DNA from: Cryptomeria japonica
Taxonomy: Eukaryota; Streptophyta; Pinopsida; Cupressales; Cupressaceae
Direction of reading: 5' to 3'
DNA: 64,000 nt
Assembly: GCF_030272615.1 (NCBI RefSeq)
Contig: NC_081409.1
Location: 204,291,949 to 204,355,948 of the forward strand
Every line of letters begins with the position of its first letter. Position 1 is the stretch's first letter. Made by a program: the position numbers and the translations under genes. Shown here one piece after another: positions 23,866 through 36,448 of this stretch. Under the pieces are notes generated by a model that was not told where the DNA came from, did not search any database, and worked only from the letters and a program-made list of their open reading frames with translations.

Positions 23866-24856
23866 ACCAAACTTTTTGGGGTCCTCAGAATACCAATATA
23901 TATAATCCTAATTATTTTATTTTACTTTAAAACAATTCAAAAATATTTTAATTTATTTATATAATCTATTCAATAACTCTTCTTATTTATTTAAAATTTA
24001 TAAAAAATAAATTATAGTAAAAATAAAATTTAAATTTAAATTGGTTCAAGCCTTCTACATAAACCTAAAATAAAAAGACAATGAAACAAACAACTGTGAA
24101 TTAACAATGATCAAACATCAGCCATCCAAATTGTATCAAATACATTGAAGAAATTAAACAGCTACTAAAACTACGTTTCTATGAACTGAATTTGTAAATT
24201 TATTTTCTTTTTAATGAAAAAAAAACACACTTCATTTTCTACTTCTTCTAATTAAAAAAAATGAATAAACATACATCAAATCAAAATATATAGCCAAATC
24301 ATGAAATTAAAAAATATTTTTTATTTTAAAAAATATGAGAATAATATTATTAAAATGCATTTCCTAAATTAAGATTCATAAAAACTATTTATTTTGAATT
24401 TAATATAATTCTATAGACAAGTCTACTAAAAATAGTTCTATTGTCCAAAAAATAATTAAAAAAAGAAAATCAAAGAAATGTTCACATTAGTTATGAATTT
24501 TTTCATAAATATTATTTATTTCTATATTAATATAGTTCAAAAAAAACTTATTTAAATAGTTATATTATATTAATTATATGATATCCTCTTCAACAAAAAT
24601 ATTTTTAAAAAATAAGGTACACATCAGTTATGAAGTCTTGCAAAGTCTTTGCATGTTTACGACGAGTATAAAGTTTTGCAAAAGTTAATATAAAGCAGAT
24701 GTCTCCCTCGTTATATTTATTATTAAGAGTGTGGTGAATGAAAGTAAGAAAGGGTACTTGTGTTTGCATCTTATTCTGTTGACTGCGGAAACACACTAAA
24801 GTGTTTTGTTTGGCATCGCGACAGAGTCGTAGTGGAAGAATCAAATCTGATATGTT

Positions 24857-24979
24857 ATGGATCGCTTTCAATCGTTACCAGAAGATATAGTGGAAGAAAT
24901 TGTTTTGAGAGTCTCTTACATATTTCACAATGAGCTTAGGTATGTATGCAAAATGTGGAAGGCAATTATAGAAATCTAA
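24857..24979 (+). pseudogene. F-box gene fragment
   Basis: ATG at 24,857 opens a 40-residue frame ending at TAA 24,977-24,979. It reads MDRFQSLPEDIVEEIVLRVS then HNELRYVCKMWKAII. The LPEDIVEEIVLRV and RYVCKMWKAII parts match the F-box, the ~40-residue domain that binds SKP1 in SCF ubiquitin ligases. Nothing that looks like the kelch or LRR partner domain follows, so only the first part of a gene is present. It is enclosed by the 52 bp inverted repeat (23,814-23,865 and 24,986-25,037) and is missing from the second copy of the duplicated unit. It is most simply a captured or truncated gene piece; expression is unknown. Confidence 0.7.
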
Positions 24980-24985
24980 TTGAAT

Positions 24986-25037
24986 CTTTTACAATATAGA
25001 TTTCAAGAAGTTGTTCTATATCCAATATTGATATTAT
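24986..25037 (-). repeat. Right arm of a perfect 52 bp inverted repeat
   Basis: Reverse complement of 23,814-23,865. It begins seven bases after the F-box fragment's stop codon. Confidence 0.85.
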
Positions 25038-25234
25038 ACATTAGAGTAAAACAGTTAGACATGCTGCAATTATACTTGAATCTTTTTGGAATTGTGCATT
25101 TGCAGCCCAAATCAAGAAGTCCAGTCAAATCAGAATTTGTCTAGACCCGCATGGCTATTTAGAATTGTACCTTTGTTGAACATTTTCTATTTATGACATG
25201 TTTTTTCGCCAAGCTAGGTCCATTTAAAAACCAA

Positions 25235-25240
25235 CGGACC

Positions 25241-25284
<44 letters not shown>

Positions 25285-25400
25285 GTGTGTGTGTGTGTGT
25301 GTATTTATGTATACGTATATATAAATATATCTGTTTATGTTTATATATATTTATATATATATATATATATCCATTTGCATACATACATATCTATGTATGT
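25235..25400. repeat. TA/GT microsatellite block
   Basis: A (TA)n run followed by (TG)n and further TATATA. It is related in order and sequence to 27,845-28,110. Confidence 0.9.
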
Positions 25401-27844
25401 GTATATGTGTATGTAAATATATACATCCATATTTATGTTCTTGAATAAATATGGGGGCATTTATGCCCGAAAAATTGTTAGATCGCTAGATCCCCTGTTT
25501 CTGGTCGATGTGTTTTGCCGTGTTTTTTGTAGTGTTATCGGAAATATTTGGCATGGCATGTTATTGCCAAGTGGATTTAATTTTCGCTAGCAACGAAATT
25601 AAATCGTTTTCTTTGGGCATTAATGGTTTTGGCCGACACAATTAATTCTCTTAGCCTTGGCAATTTCATCCATTTGCAATGGAAAATATCTACAACATGT
25701 TTCCCGATGCTTTCGTTCATTCCCTGTGAAGAACATCTACGTGTTTCTTCATTCACTTGTAGTGAAGAATATCTTCGATTGGCTTGCAGAGTGGAGGGTC
25801 TTCAAAACACCGTTGCTGTTTGTCTGGCTCTGTTATGTTTTTTAGAAGAGAAGAGGGCATTTAGAGGCTTTTGTCTCATTGATTGCGGTGTTATGTGGAG
25901 TTTCATTTGCCATTGTTGGGTATATTAGTATTGTGTTAAGTTTTCGGCTGCTTTGCTGTGTGTTTTTTGTTTTGGACGTGAAAAGGGTGTCTGAAGGCTT
26001 GCTGCGATCTGCAATTGGCATTTGAGCTTTTTCGACTTAAGGTAACTTTTAATCTTGTTTTGTGTACCATTTATTTCTTTCTGGCTACTGTCTAATTGTT
26101 TCCGTTTGGTGATAACCATGCCACTGACCAACAAATTCTCGTTCATTTTAATTGAACTAAACTTAAATATAGTCTATATTAAATTTGTAGATGAAATATA
26201 TCAAAATCCTTGCTATATCGTTTAAGGATTTCCTAGTCAATAGCATGGTTATCGCAAAGGCCTTTTTGTTGTTTGGTTTTTATTATGCTTGTGACCATAC
26301 AGCTTGATATAGAAATTATAAAAAAACATACGTTTCCATATCTGGTAGTTTTACTATTTGGTTTTTATTATGCTTGTGACCATACATGTGGATATACAAA
26401 TTATTAAAAAACATACATACGCATATGTGGAAATAGCGTGATATCGAATACAAATAGATATAAAAAAAAAATTTGACACCCCCTAATAGATACACATATC
26501 TAAGCAAAGAAGGTAAAGTATGTGTTACTAAAATATTAAATAATGTCAATATTAAATATAGAACAACTTCTTGAAATCTATATTGTAAAAGACCAAACTT
26601 TTTGGGGTCCTCGACAGAATTCTGACTACAAATCGTGAAATTGTATGCCTTATATTTTGGATATACTAAAATTGAAACTCTCATTCACTTCGATTGAACT
26701 AAACTTAAACATAGCCTATATTAAATTTGTAGTTGAAATAGATCAAAACCTTCCTATATCATTTATTTTTGTCATTTAAGAACTAAACCTACATGTTTAA
26801 ATATCTAATTAAATTTTACTATGGTCATGCTATTTGTTGAACATGAGATATAATAAAAAATTAAAAACTGCATTGTCATTCATTGTAAGCCTAAAAAACA
26901 AAGCACAATAGCTTTTTATAGCTAAAAGAGGTTAGCTTATGTCAAGTGATGGAAAAGTGCTTCTAATATGTCACTTGAACTTTAGTTTCGTCCGAATATT
27001 CAATTTAATTGTAATTGGGACTGTAATGCCATTTTCAAGTTGATGATTGGCTACAAGATGTAGCTTGAATATGGGTTATGGTCCACAAGTCTTGAGCCGT
27101 TGTTGGTTATACAAAAACACTTCAAGTGTTTGAACTATAACGAAGGTAACCATTGTGATATTTAGAGTCCACTTTCGTTATTCATAGCTCTCACTTAAGA
27201 ATCTCTTATACAACTTGGGTCCTCAACAAAATCCTGGCTACAAATTGTGAAACTGTATGCCTTATATTTTACATATAGGAAAATTGAAATTCTCGTTCAT
27301 TTTGATTGAACTAAACTTAAACATAGTCTATATTAAATTTGTAGTTGAAATAGATCAAATCCTTGCTATATCATTTATTTTCCTCATTTAAGTGCTAAAA
27401 CTACATATTTAGATATTTAGCAAAAATTTACTATGGGCACGCTATTTGTTGAACATGAGATATAATAAAAAATTAAAAATTCCATTGTCATTCATTGTAA
27501 GCCTAAAAACCAATGTATTTTTCTAATTTCTGTATCCAGCTGTATGGTCATAAGCATAATAAAAACCAAACAGTAAAATCTGTTAATACAAGAACTCCAA
27601 TTAGGATCTCAATCCATGCAAAAAACATATACTCGAATCTTTTTGGAATTGTGCATTTGCAGCCCAAATCAAGAAGCCCAGTCAAATCAGAATTTCTCTA
27701 GGCCCGCATCACCATTTAGAATTGTACCTTCATTAACAATTTTCTATTTATTGCATGTTTTTTCGCCAAGCTAGGCCCGTTTAAAAGCTAATGGACCTTC
27801 TTGCTTGATACTTTTACCAAACTTGTGGAATGACTTTGTAGACA

Positions 27845-27889
27845 GTTATATATATATATAGATATATATATGTATATATATATATATAC

Positions 27890-27965
<76 letters not shown>

Positions 27966-28110
27966 GTCTGTGCGTGTGTGTGCATGTATTTATGCATACG
28001 TATATATAAATATATCTGTTTATGTTTATATATACTTATGTATATATCCAATTGCATACATACATATCTATCTATGTGTATATGTGTATGTATATATATA
28101 CATCCATATT
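27845..28110. repeat. TA-rich microsatellite block
   Basis: Interrupted TATATA/TGTATA runs. The Ile/Tyr-rich ORFs on both strands here are artefacts of the repeat. Confidence 0.9.
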
Positions 28111-28659
28111 TATGTTTTTACATACACATGCATATGGATTTCTATGCCCGTGTATGCAGAATATATAGCTTTATATATATATCAAATAATGTCTATGTCT
28201 ATCAGCTTTCTGCTCAGGCATTTATACCTAGATAATTGTCTAATTTACGGGTTCTTTTAAAAAATGGGCATGGCAAAAAATGGTTCCAGTAACCTTGTGG
28301 AAACAAGGCTTCCAAAGTTCATGCATAATAAATCAATTGCGGTGCAAGCACTGGATAGATAGATAAATGTGCTGTCCAAAAATATCTAATTTGGGCACTC
28401 TATAATTTTGTATTTTTGCCACCTTGGAAAAATAGCAAACAAAACTTTCAATTTGTTGGTCACTCAAAATTTGCATCTATAGTTTGCATGTGTATTAATC
28501 TCAATATTTATGAATGTTTGTTTTAAATGTTGCACTTTCCTTTTGAGGATTTATTTGAATATGCTATTCAACCTTCCTTTATGTTTCTTGTTGTTCTCTA
28601 GACGTTGTGTCCTCTCACAAAAGACCTATTTCTTGGAATTGTGAAGAATATTACGCACT

Positions 28660-29034
28660 ATGTCATCTTCTACCAGCTCTCTTGCTCCATTGCTATAGCC
28701 TCCCCCAGACACTTTGGTAAGCTAATCCGTTCTATGTTGTTGCAAATTTCAAGATATAAGCATTGTTTTTGGTGTTCCAACAACACACATAAAAACATCG
28801 CCTGTATACATGTTTTGCTGCATATACATAGTTGTCATCGTTCCCGTGTTCCACAGTGTGGACATATATTCTATCCATCCACTAGCAAAGAAAAAAAAAA
28901 CCCGTTCAACCAATCACTTGTTCAAACATACAGGGAGCCATTGTTTTATTCAAAACTGCTCCACCATCTTTGAATATGGTTGCCATTCTATTATCTTGTT
29001 GCATACATACATATATAGAATCCCACCATTTTGG

Positions 29035-29065
<31 letters not shown>

Positions 29066-31043
29066 GTCAAACATAGTTTTCTTTTACCACATTTGCATTG
29101 CTGCTATTAAACTTGCCTTGGATATACATTCAGTCTTCTTGTTCTCTCCTTGTAGGAACTTAACAACCACCTCGAGCTTACCCCGTATGCAATCCAATCT
29201 ATAAATGCTGGAGATGATATCCCTTCCCCATTGCTGTAGCTCTTGTCATTTGAAATAATGGCTGGTGATCCAGATGACAATGACAGATACAAAATAGTCT
29301 TGTCTGATGGCACATATATGCAGTTAGCCATTTTGCCACCTAAGTATGCTGACTTATTGCATGCAGAGACATTGAAGATAGGTTCTCTCCTTCTATTGAC
29401 AAACTATGCTTGTCGATACATTTGGAGCACAAGGTAGCTTCTATTGTTTGTTTTCCTCATTTGTGTGAACCTATTTCTATGCTATTTACAAACATATTTC
29501 CTACAATTGAACAAACCTCCTTCTTCCTTTTATAGGACCATCATTGTATTCACTTTGGATGTCAAAAAATCGAATTGTGATTTGGTTGGAAAACCCAGAT
29601 ACCTCTTTAAAGAACAGGAAGAACAAATGTTGGTCCGAGAAACCCCACCATCCACTAAACGCTCTCTTAAATTTGGTGCAGATCTTCCTTCTCCACAAAA
29701 TGCTCCCTTTGAAAATATCAGCCCTATTAAAAGCTTGAACCCTTTCCAAAACAATTGGACAATAAAAGGCCGAGTCACAAATAAGAGGAAAATGCATCAA
29801 TATAATATGGCAAAACGCAATGGCCAAGTTTTTAGTTCTGATATTATACACGAAGAGGGCTGTGAAATTAGAATTACTTCCTTTGATGAAATAGTAGAAT
29901 TGCACTATCATTGAGTTGATCAAGGAGCTTCATATGTTGTTTCCAAAGCTTCTGTAAAAGATGCAAACACAGTATACAATAAGCTTAACAGCCACCTTGA
30001 GATTGTCTTGACTGAAACTTCAGTTTTGAAGCGATGTGCCCCTGATTCTACTGAGCCAAGTAAAAAAACCCACTTCACCCCTATTAATGAAGTTCTCACC
30101 ACACCAACAATACTTTGGTTGATGTTATTGGTGCTGTTTTCAATGTCAGAGAAATTTCTGTAATTCGTAGAAAGGATGGATCTACTGTAAACAAGAGAAT
30201 AGTAAAATTAAATGATATGTCAACTTTGACAATTGATGTTAACCTTTGGGGGCCGCCATCAGAACAACTAGGCAATGACTTGAAGAATATGCATGCATCT
30301 AGAACATTTGTCATCCTTGATGTTCAAAATGTAAGGGTTGGGTATTTCAATGGGAAAGTTATTAATGTTTCAGCATCAACAACTTTTGAAATTAACCCTT
30401 CCATTCCTGAAGTAGACCCCCTCTGTTTAAGAGTCCCTCTACAACTATGCCTTGATTCACACTCTTTGGATGTGCATGCCAAAAATAACCAGTACAAGAG
30501 AATGTCCATTGCATCCATCCTTGAACGCCTTAGCGTTGTGCCTGAAACCATTGAGACTACTATTACAGTTGTCCTGCAATTCATAAAGGGTGAACAGTTT
30601 TATTATACAGCTTGCCCATTACAATTCAATGGTAAAGAATGTAAAAAGAAATGTACTAAACTAGCTAAGAATTTGTGGCTTGCCCTAGGTGCCAAACACA
30701 ATTCCCTGAATGTAATTACAAATACCTCCTACAGATGAAGCTACAAGATCAAACAGGCATTGTTTGGGCTAGTGCATTTGATGAGGTTGGTACAAAACTC
30801 TTGGGTCTTCCTACCAAGGAGTTATACATGCTACAATATGACTTGACAATAAAAAAAACACCTCACAGCATACTTAATGAAGCTATGTTCAACCATTATT
30901 CTTTTACAGTTTTGGTGTCTACTGACACATACAACTCTGAACGTAGAATAAAAGTAACAATCAAAAAAGTGCAGAGGCTTGATTTTGAAGCTGAGTGCAG
31001 CTACTTGCTTGCAGAGATTGCCAGAATGGGAGCAACTGCATGA
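28660..31043 (+). pseudogene. RPA1: RPA1 (RPA70)-like gene of a Helitron, decayed
   Basis: Replication protein A large subunit binds single-stranded DNA; many plant Helitrons carry an RPA gene. Three exons fit splice rules: 28,660-28,716, 29,156-29,433 and 29,536-31,043, with phases that match. Exon 2 encodes the RPA1N-like domain (LTPYAIQSINAGDDIPSPLL, YKIVLSDGTYMQLAIL). Exon 3 holds the DBD-A (WTIKGRVTNKRKMHQY), DBD-B (LVDVIGAVFNVREISV, LTIDVNLWG) and DBD-C regions. DBD-C still has a zinc-ribbon pattern (YTACP...C, then CPRCQTQFPECNYKYLLQ). It is broken by TAG in exon 1, TAG at about 29,237, TGA at about 29,912, a one-base loss near 30,108 and a frameshift near 30,670. It lies upstream of the Rep-helicase gene with a Tat retroelement between them. 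Confidence 0.85.
29030..29062. repeat. (TA)n in RPA1-like intron 1
   Basis: Short dinucleotide run within the first intron of the RPA1-like gene. Confidence 0.85.
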
Positions 31044-32183
31044 CTCTATACTGCAGGAGCTAAAAAAAAGGATTTCCCTTTGACTGTATTCAATATATAA
31101 AGATCAGTTTTACCCATTTGCAAACAATTTCTCAATATTTTGTTCCTCCAAACTTGGTCGTACTTATTTCAAACGTTGAACTACTGCATATAAGCACATA
31201 TTACTATTATGTTATTTTGCATTTTGAGATGGCTAGCTCAAACTTTTAACTGATATTTGTCTCTACCAATGAAGGCTGGCACTTGCTGTATCTACTTTTG
31301 CTCATAGCCTCTTTTTCTATGCATGCTTTTATTCTAACAATGCTCCACTTCAAAAAACACTTTATATAAATACTAATAGCATTCCATTTTGGTTTCCACA
31401 TATACACACAATCTTTGTTACTATGTGCATATTTACAAAATTACATTTGCATCGGTGCCTCAAGTTCTCTACATTCTTTTTAGACTTTTTTTGGAATACA
31501 TATAAATGTAGCTCTCCCTTTTATACTATTGCAACTACGATTCTAACTATAGTTTTATACCTTGTTATTGATTGTTACATAATAAAATTAAACTTAAGGT
31601 TATCACTGTACAAGCTTGTCCAAATACTTCTCTTTATATATATATGAATGTATTAGTCTACATGTTTATCTATCTTAGTCTCTTTGTACCTAAGTATATG
31701 TGCATGTGTATACACAGATTAATATGTCTTCCCATATATATCTATCTGCCTCTCCACAGATGTAATTGCATATTATATCATTCTGCACATGTATGTGTAT
31801 ACATTCAATTGTTTCCATACGCACAGACACACACATACACCTACCCACCAACACACACTCAGACACATATATATGCATACATGTTAGTATATATGCATAT
31901 GTGCATATACATATACACATATACATTTCCATATTTGTCTATCTGCACATGCACATGTGTAAAGATATACTATTCTAAATTACATATATTTGGTCATTTG
32001 CCTATTTATGTGTGTATATATCTATGTAGACACATATGCATGTGTTCATGTGCATATACATATATATGGTCCTGTATCTATGTATTTACATATGCACACA
32101 TGTAACTGTATACTATTTTGAACTACATATATACCTAGATACATAAATAAGTATACCCATATATCCTTGCATTTATCTAAACA
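31044..32183. other. Helitron interior downstream of RPA1-like gene
   Basis: AT-rich sequence with CA/TA-rich stretches. The part from about 31,980 to 32,210 (TGTGTATATATCTATGTAGA ... TGTAACTGTATACTATTTTG) is a diverged copy of sequence repeated at 32,840-33,050 and 50,690-50,880. No gene seen. Confidence 0.6.
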
Positions 32184-33323
<1,140 letters not shown>

Positions 33324-34092
33324 TGTAGACACCCAAAATTGTCATGTCTAATTAAATAAATATTTTATTTATTTAATTATCTAAGCCTAATTCTTCTATT
33401 AATTAAATAAATCTTTATTTATTTAATTAATTCATTTATCCTCTTCTAGCCTTATTTCTCATTTAAATAAATACATTTATTTATTTAAATTATCCCTTTC
33501 CTATATTAAATAAATATTTTATTTATTTAATTGCCCTACTTCTTCTATTAATTAAATAAATCTTTATTTATTTAATTAATTCATTATCTTTTTCTACACA
33601 TGACACATGTCATTCATCTCTTATTTCCTACACTACCTACCCCTTTCATTATTTTGGTATTTCTTATACCTACCCTCTAATCCTAGCCGACCTCCTTTTT
33701 ACACCTCTCAATCTTAACCCTCCATTTTCTATTGTGTCTTCTATTTAAGGAGATGCTTTCTTCATTACCAAACCCTAACTACTGGATCAATTGACTACAC
33801 TACAATTCTACTTGCAACCACATTCCGTTCTTTGTTGAGCTCTTGTGCATACAAAAATCTGAGAGCAAGCATATCAAACAAGATCAATGGAGATAGGAAG
33901 AATGGAGATCAAAACCCTAGTGGACATGTGATGGTATAATCTTTGTGATTTTTTGAGTTATTTTGCATTGTCTTAGGTTATCTTCATATGTTATGGTGGA
34001 TCTTTGTTCATTGTTGGACTAGGGTTTGGTGGTTGAATCCATTTTAGTCTTTCAATATTGTTGTTTATTGCTATCCATTTTCACCATATACA
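33324..34092 (+). repeat. 5' LTR of Tat element
   Basis: 769 bp, TG...CA ends. The first 300 bp hold repeated AATTAAATAAAT blocks with inverted symmetry. A TATA-like CTATTTAAGG at 33,741-33,750 is the likely LTR promoter, which is inferred. Confidence 0.95.
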
Positions 34093-34112
34093 TTTTGGCA
34101 CGCTCGGTGGGA
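34093..34112 (+). other. Probable primer-binding site
   Basis: TTTTGGCACGCTCGGTGGGA follows the 5' LTR directly, in the position and style of Tat primer-binding sites. I do not assign the tRNA. Confidence 0.7.
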
Positions 34113-34203
34113 CTCTTGTCCCTTTGCATTTAACATTTTTGTTGCAGATTTTGCATTTTTGAAGTTGCAGATCGGACGATTTCGACGACATTTTAGGTTT
34201 TTT

Positions 34204-34462
34204 CCGCGTCTGCGAGTGTTCGGATCGCGTTTTTGTATTTCAGAGGCGTCTGTGATATCTTTTATCGCGTCTGTGTTTCTGTCATTTTTTTTTTTTTGCA
34301 GGTTTCCGAAAGTCGCGTCTGTGATCCCTAATCGCGTCTGTGAACCTTCTGATCGCGTCTGCAGAATAAAGAGGCGTCTGTGTTCTGAAATCACGTCTGC
34401 GAATCACAGAACCGCGTCTGTGTCGGACAGACGCGTCTGTGTCTGGTATAACAGCGTCTGTG
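34204..34462 (+). repeat. GCGTCTGTG motif array, leader cluster 1
   Basis: Eight exact GCGTCTGTG copies (34,246; 34,267; 34,315; 34,334; 34,373; 34,414; 34,433; 34,454) and about three variants, with irregular spacing of 19-48 bp. Confidence 0.88.
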
Positions 34463-34469
34463 CATTCTG

Positions 34470-35670
34470 TTTTGCAAATTTTTTTAAGTTTTTCGATTCG
34501 GGTTTTCGGATTTTGTACTTAGGGTTTCAGATCTGGTTTATTTTTGGCTAACCTTTGCAGATCTAGCTAACCTGGTTTGTGCAGCTTGCTTTGGAGGCAA
34601 ATACGTTTTTGTTGAAGGCCCCTTTTCACAAAGTCTTTTTGGGTTTTCTTAAAATTTACCTAACTTGTGTGCTTGCAGGAAGGGGTTATCACTTGAAACA
34701 ACCCAAACTACTAACAATTTTGTTGCAGGGCCTTAGCTAGGGTTTTGTAATTTTATTTGTGTGCCTTGTCTTCATAGCTTAGCAAACACTTCGATTGGTG
34801 CACTAAAATTGAACCATTGTCTTTTGTGTCTTGAGCAATAGGCTCTTTTTGTTTATTCTTTAGAGGGCCTGTCTTCCCGTGTGGTCATTAGGACTACTAG
34901 TGAGAAGAGAACGACCCAAGTGGTAGCAAAAGAAAAGCCATCTTCTTCCAAGCCACTATAATCAAATGTATTCATGGTGAAAACTATGAATAACGTGTGC
35001 TGATTAGTTCATACCGACACTATGTCTCCCCATAAACCCGTTTGATCAAATTTATTTGATCATTTGTAGGGCGTAACCCCTACCGGCTGGGAGCCATTCT
35101 GTATTTACAGAGCTGAAAGTGCCACATGTATGGCCACACGAGCGGATGCCCTTACTAGCACCTCATTGTTTTAGATGCCCAAATCCTTCTAGTTGTTGAG
35201 GCAGGAGGTCGGACCTCTGGTAGCGGCCCACACACATACGGTTCTTAGTAGAGATACAAAGTTCGCCATGGGGAGTTTTCATGGGGACTGATGCTTGGCT
35301 GACCCAAGAAGTGAGTGCCGAGGGTGGAGCCAGTGAGGTCAAGCATCTAAGTATCCGCTCTGAATAGCGTAGCCTCGGGGGTAAAACCCCATGTGGGATC
35401 AACAATTATTGTCCTGGCCAGCCATAAGAATTGTGCTTGACTTATGATAAACATTCAAACAATCAAGACAAAACAGCAAAACATTGTGTCTTTTGTGTCT
35501 TCAAGTGTATGCAAAAACTTTTTACATCAAACAACACACTTTTTGGAGTCTAAACAGTCTGCAAACATTGGGTCATCAACACTGTGTCCTCTTGTCACGA
35601 AAAACAGTCGAAAAATCAGATTTGGTCACAGCAAAACAAATTCACAGATAGGAAAGATTGCACTAAGGTT
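34470..35670 (+). other. Tat leader, noncoding
   Basis: No convincing ORF. The part 35,040-35,405 is G+C-richer than its surroundings (TACCGGCTGGGAGCCA, GCGTAGCCTCGGGGGTAAAA) and may be a structured RNA signal such as one for packaging or dimerisation. That is a guess from position and composition. Confidence 0.45.
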
Positions 35671-35678
35671 ACAGAAAC

Positions 35679-35957
35679 GCGTCTGTGTCTGTTAAAACCG
35701 CGTCTGTGTCTGATAAACGCGTCTGTGAAGTACAGAATAGCGTCTGTGTTTTTATCAGCGTCTGTGTCGAACAGAGACACGTCTGTGTCTGGAAATCGCG
35801 TCTGTGAAGTATACAGAAGCGTCTGTGTCCAAAATTGCAAAAAACTGTTACAGTCCCAGCAAACATCAACAGGAAATCTCAGAATCACGTTTGTGTCAAA
35901 CAGAATAGCGTCTGTGTCTTCAAACCGCGTCTGTGAAGTATACAGAGGCGTCTGTGT
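35679..35957 (+). repeat. GCGTCTGTG motif array, leader cluster 2
   Basis: About ten exact copies (35,679; 35,700; 35,719; 35,740; 35,758; 35,798; 35,819; 35,908; 35,926; 35,948) plus two variants. The typical gap is 18-21 bp, close to two helical turns. Confidence 0.88.
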
Positions 35958-36448
35958 CAGGATTTGAAAAAAGTTTAACAGTCAAGCAAACAAAGAAATC
36001 AGTTTTGGCATACTTGAGCTTCCTAGGTTGTCTCTTTAGGTTTCATCTAGCATTCAGCCTGTTCTAAGGTCTTACACAGTTCATCATTGCTTCATACCTC
36101 ATTTTACATTCATACTTGTCTAAACTTGAGTCAAAAGGTCACTTGCTTGTCCTCACTATACTTTGTCAACACACTACATACTACAACACTTTGTTAAGTG
36201 GTCCCTCATCAAGGTTTCTTACCTTTGGGTCTCATTTGGTCTTACTTAGAGTCAAGGTCAGCTTACCTCATCAAGAGAAACTATCCTCTCTTTGGGAGTC
36301 ACACCTACTCTACTACGTACATACTTGGTCTTACACTTTGGACATTGCAAGTAAACTTCAGATTCATTTACACTCCATACAACTCTTGGTCTTACATACT
36401 CTTGTCATTCTCGTCTAAGATTCTCACATATTGCTAAACACCTAGTTC

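Larger units (their letters stand above)
22139..28260. repeat. ~3 kb segmental tandem duplication, two units plus start of a third
   Basis: Units start with GGGGGCATTTATGCC at about 22,139 and 25,451, and a diverged GGCATTTATACC at 28,214. The same blocks follow in the same order: block a 22,139-22,712 and 25,451-26,098; block b 23,505-23,886 and 26,223-26,611; block c about 25,075-25,225 and 27,630-27,785; block d (TA/GT microsatellite) 25,235-25,450 and 27,845-28,205. Unit 1 has extra DNA between b and c that contains an F-box fragment. In unit 2, a 0.3 kb block (26,610-26,900) is itself repeated at 27,213-27,510. No conserved long coding frame is seen. It abuts the Helitron gene region and may be part of the same element. 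Confidence 0.78.

Noticed and set aside
27788-28260. ORFs on both strands rich in Ile and Tyr
   Set aside because: They are translations of TATATA/TGTATA microsatellite and have no independent coding signal. The same applies at 5,890-6,232, 31,572-32,105, 32,446-33,117 and 50,440-50,813.
29501-29923. 140-residue minus-strand ORF
   Set aside because: It overlaps RPA1-like exon 3, which has clear domain similarity on the plus strand.
34204-35957. Possible CRISPR-like array (short repeats with spacers)
   Set aside because: Repeats are only 9 bp, spacing is irregular, the context is a plant retrotransposon and no cas gene is present.
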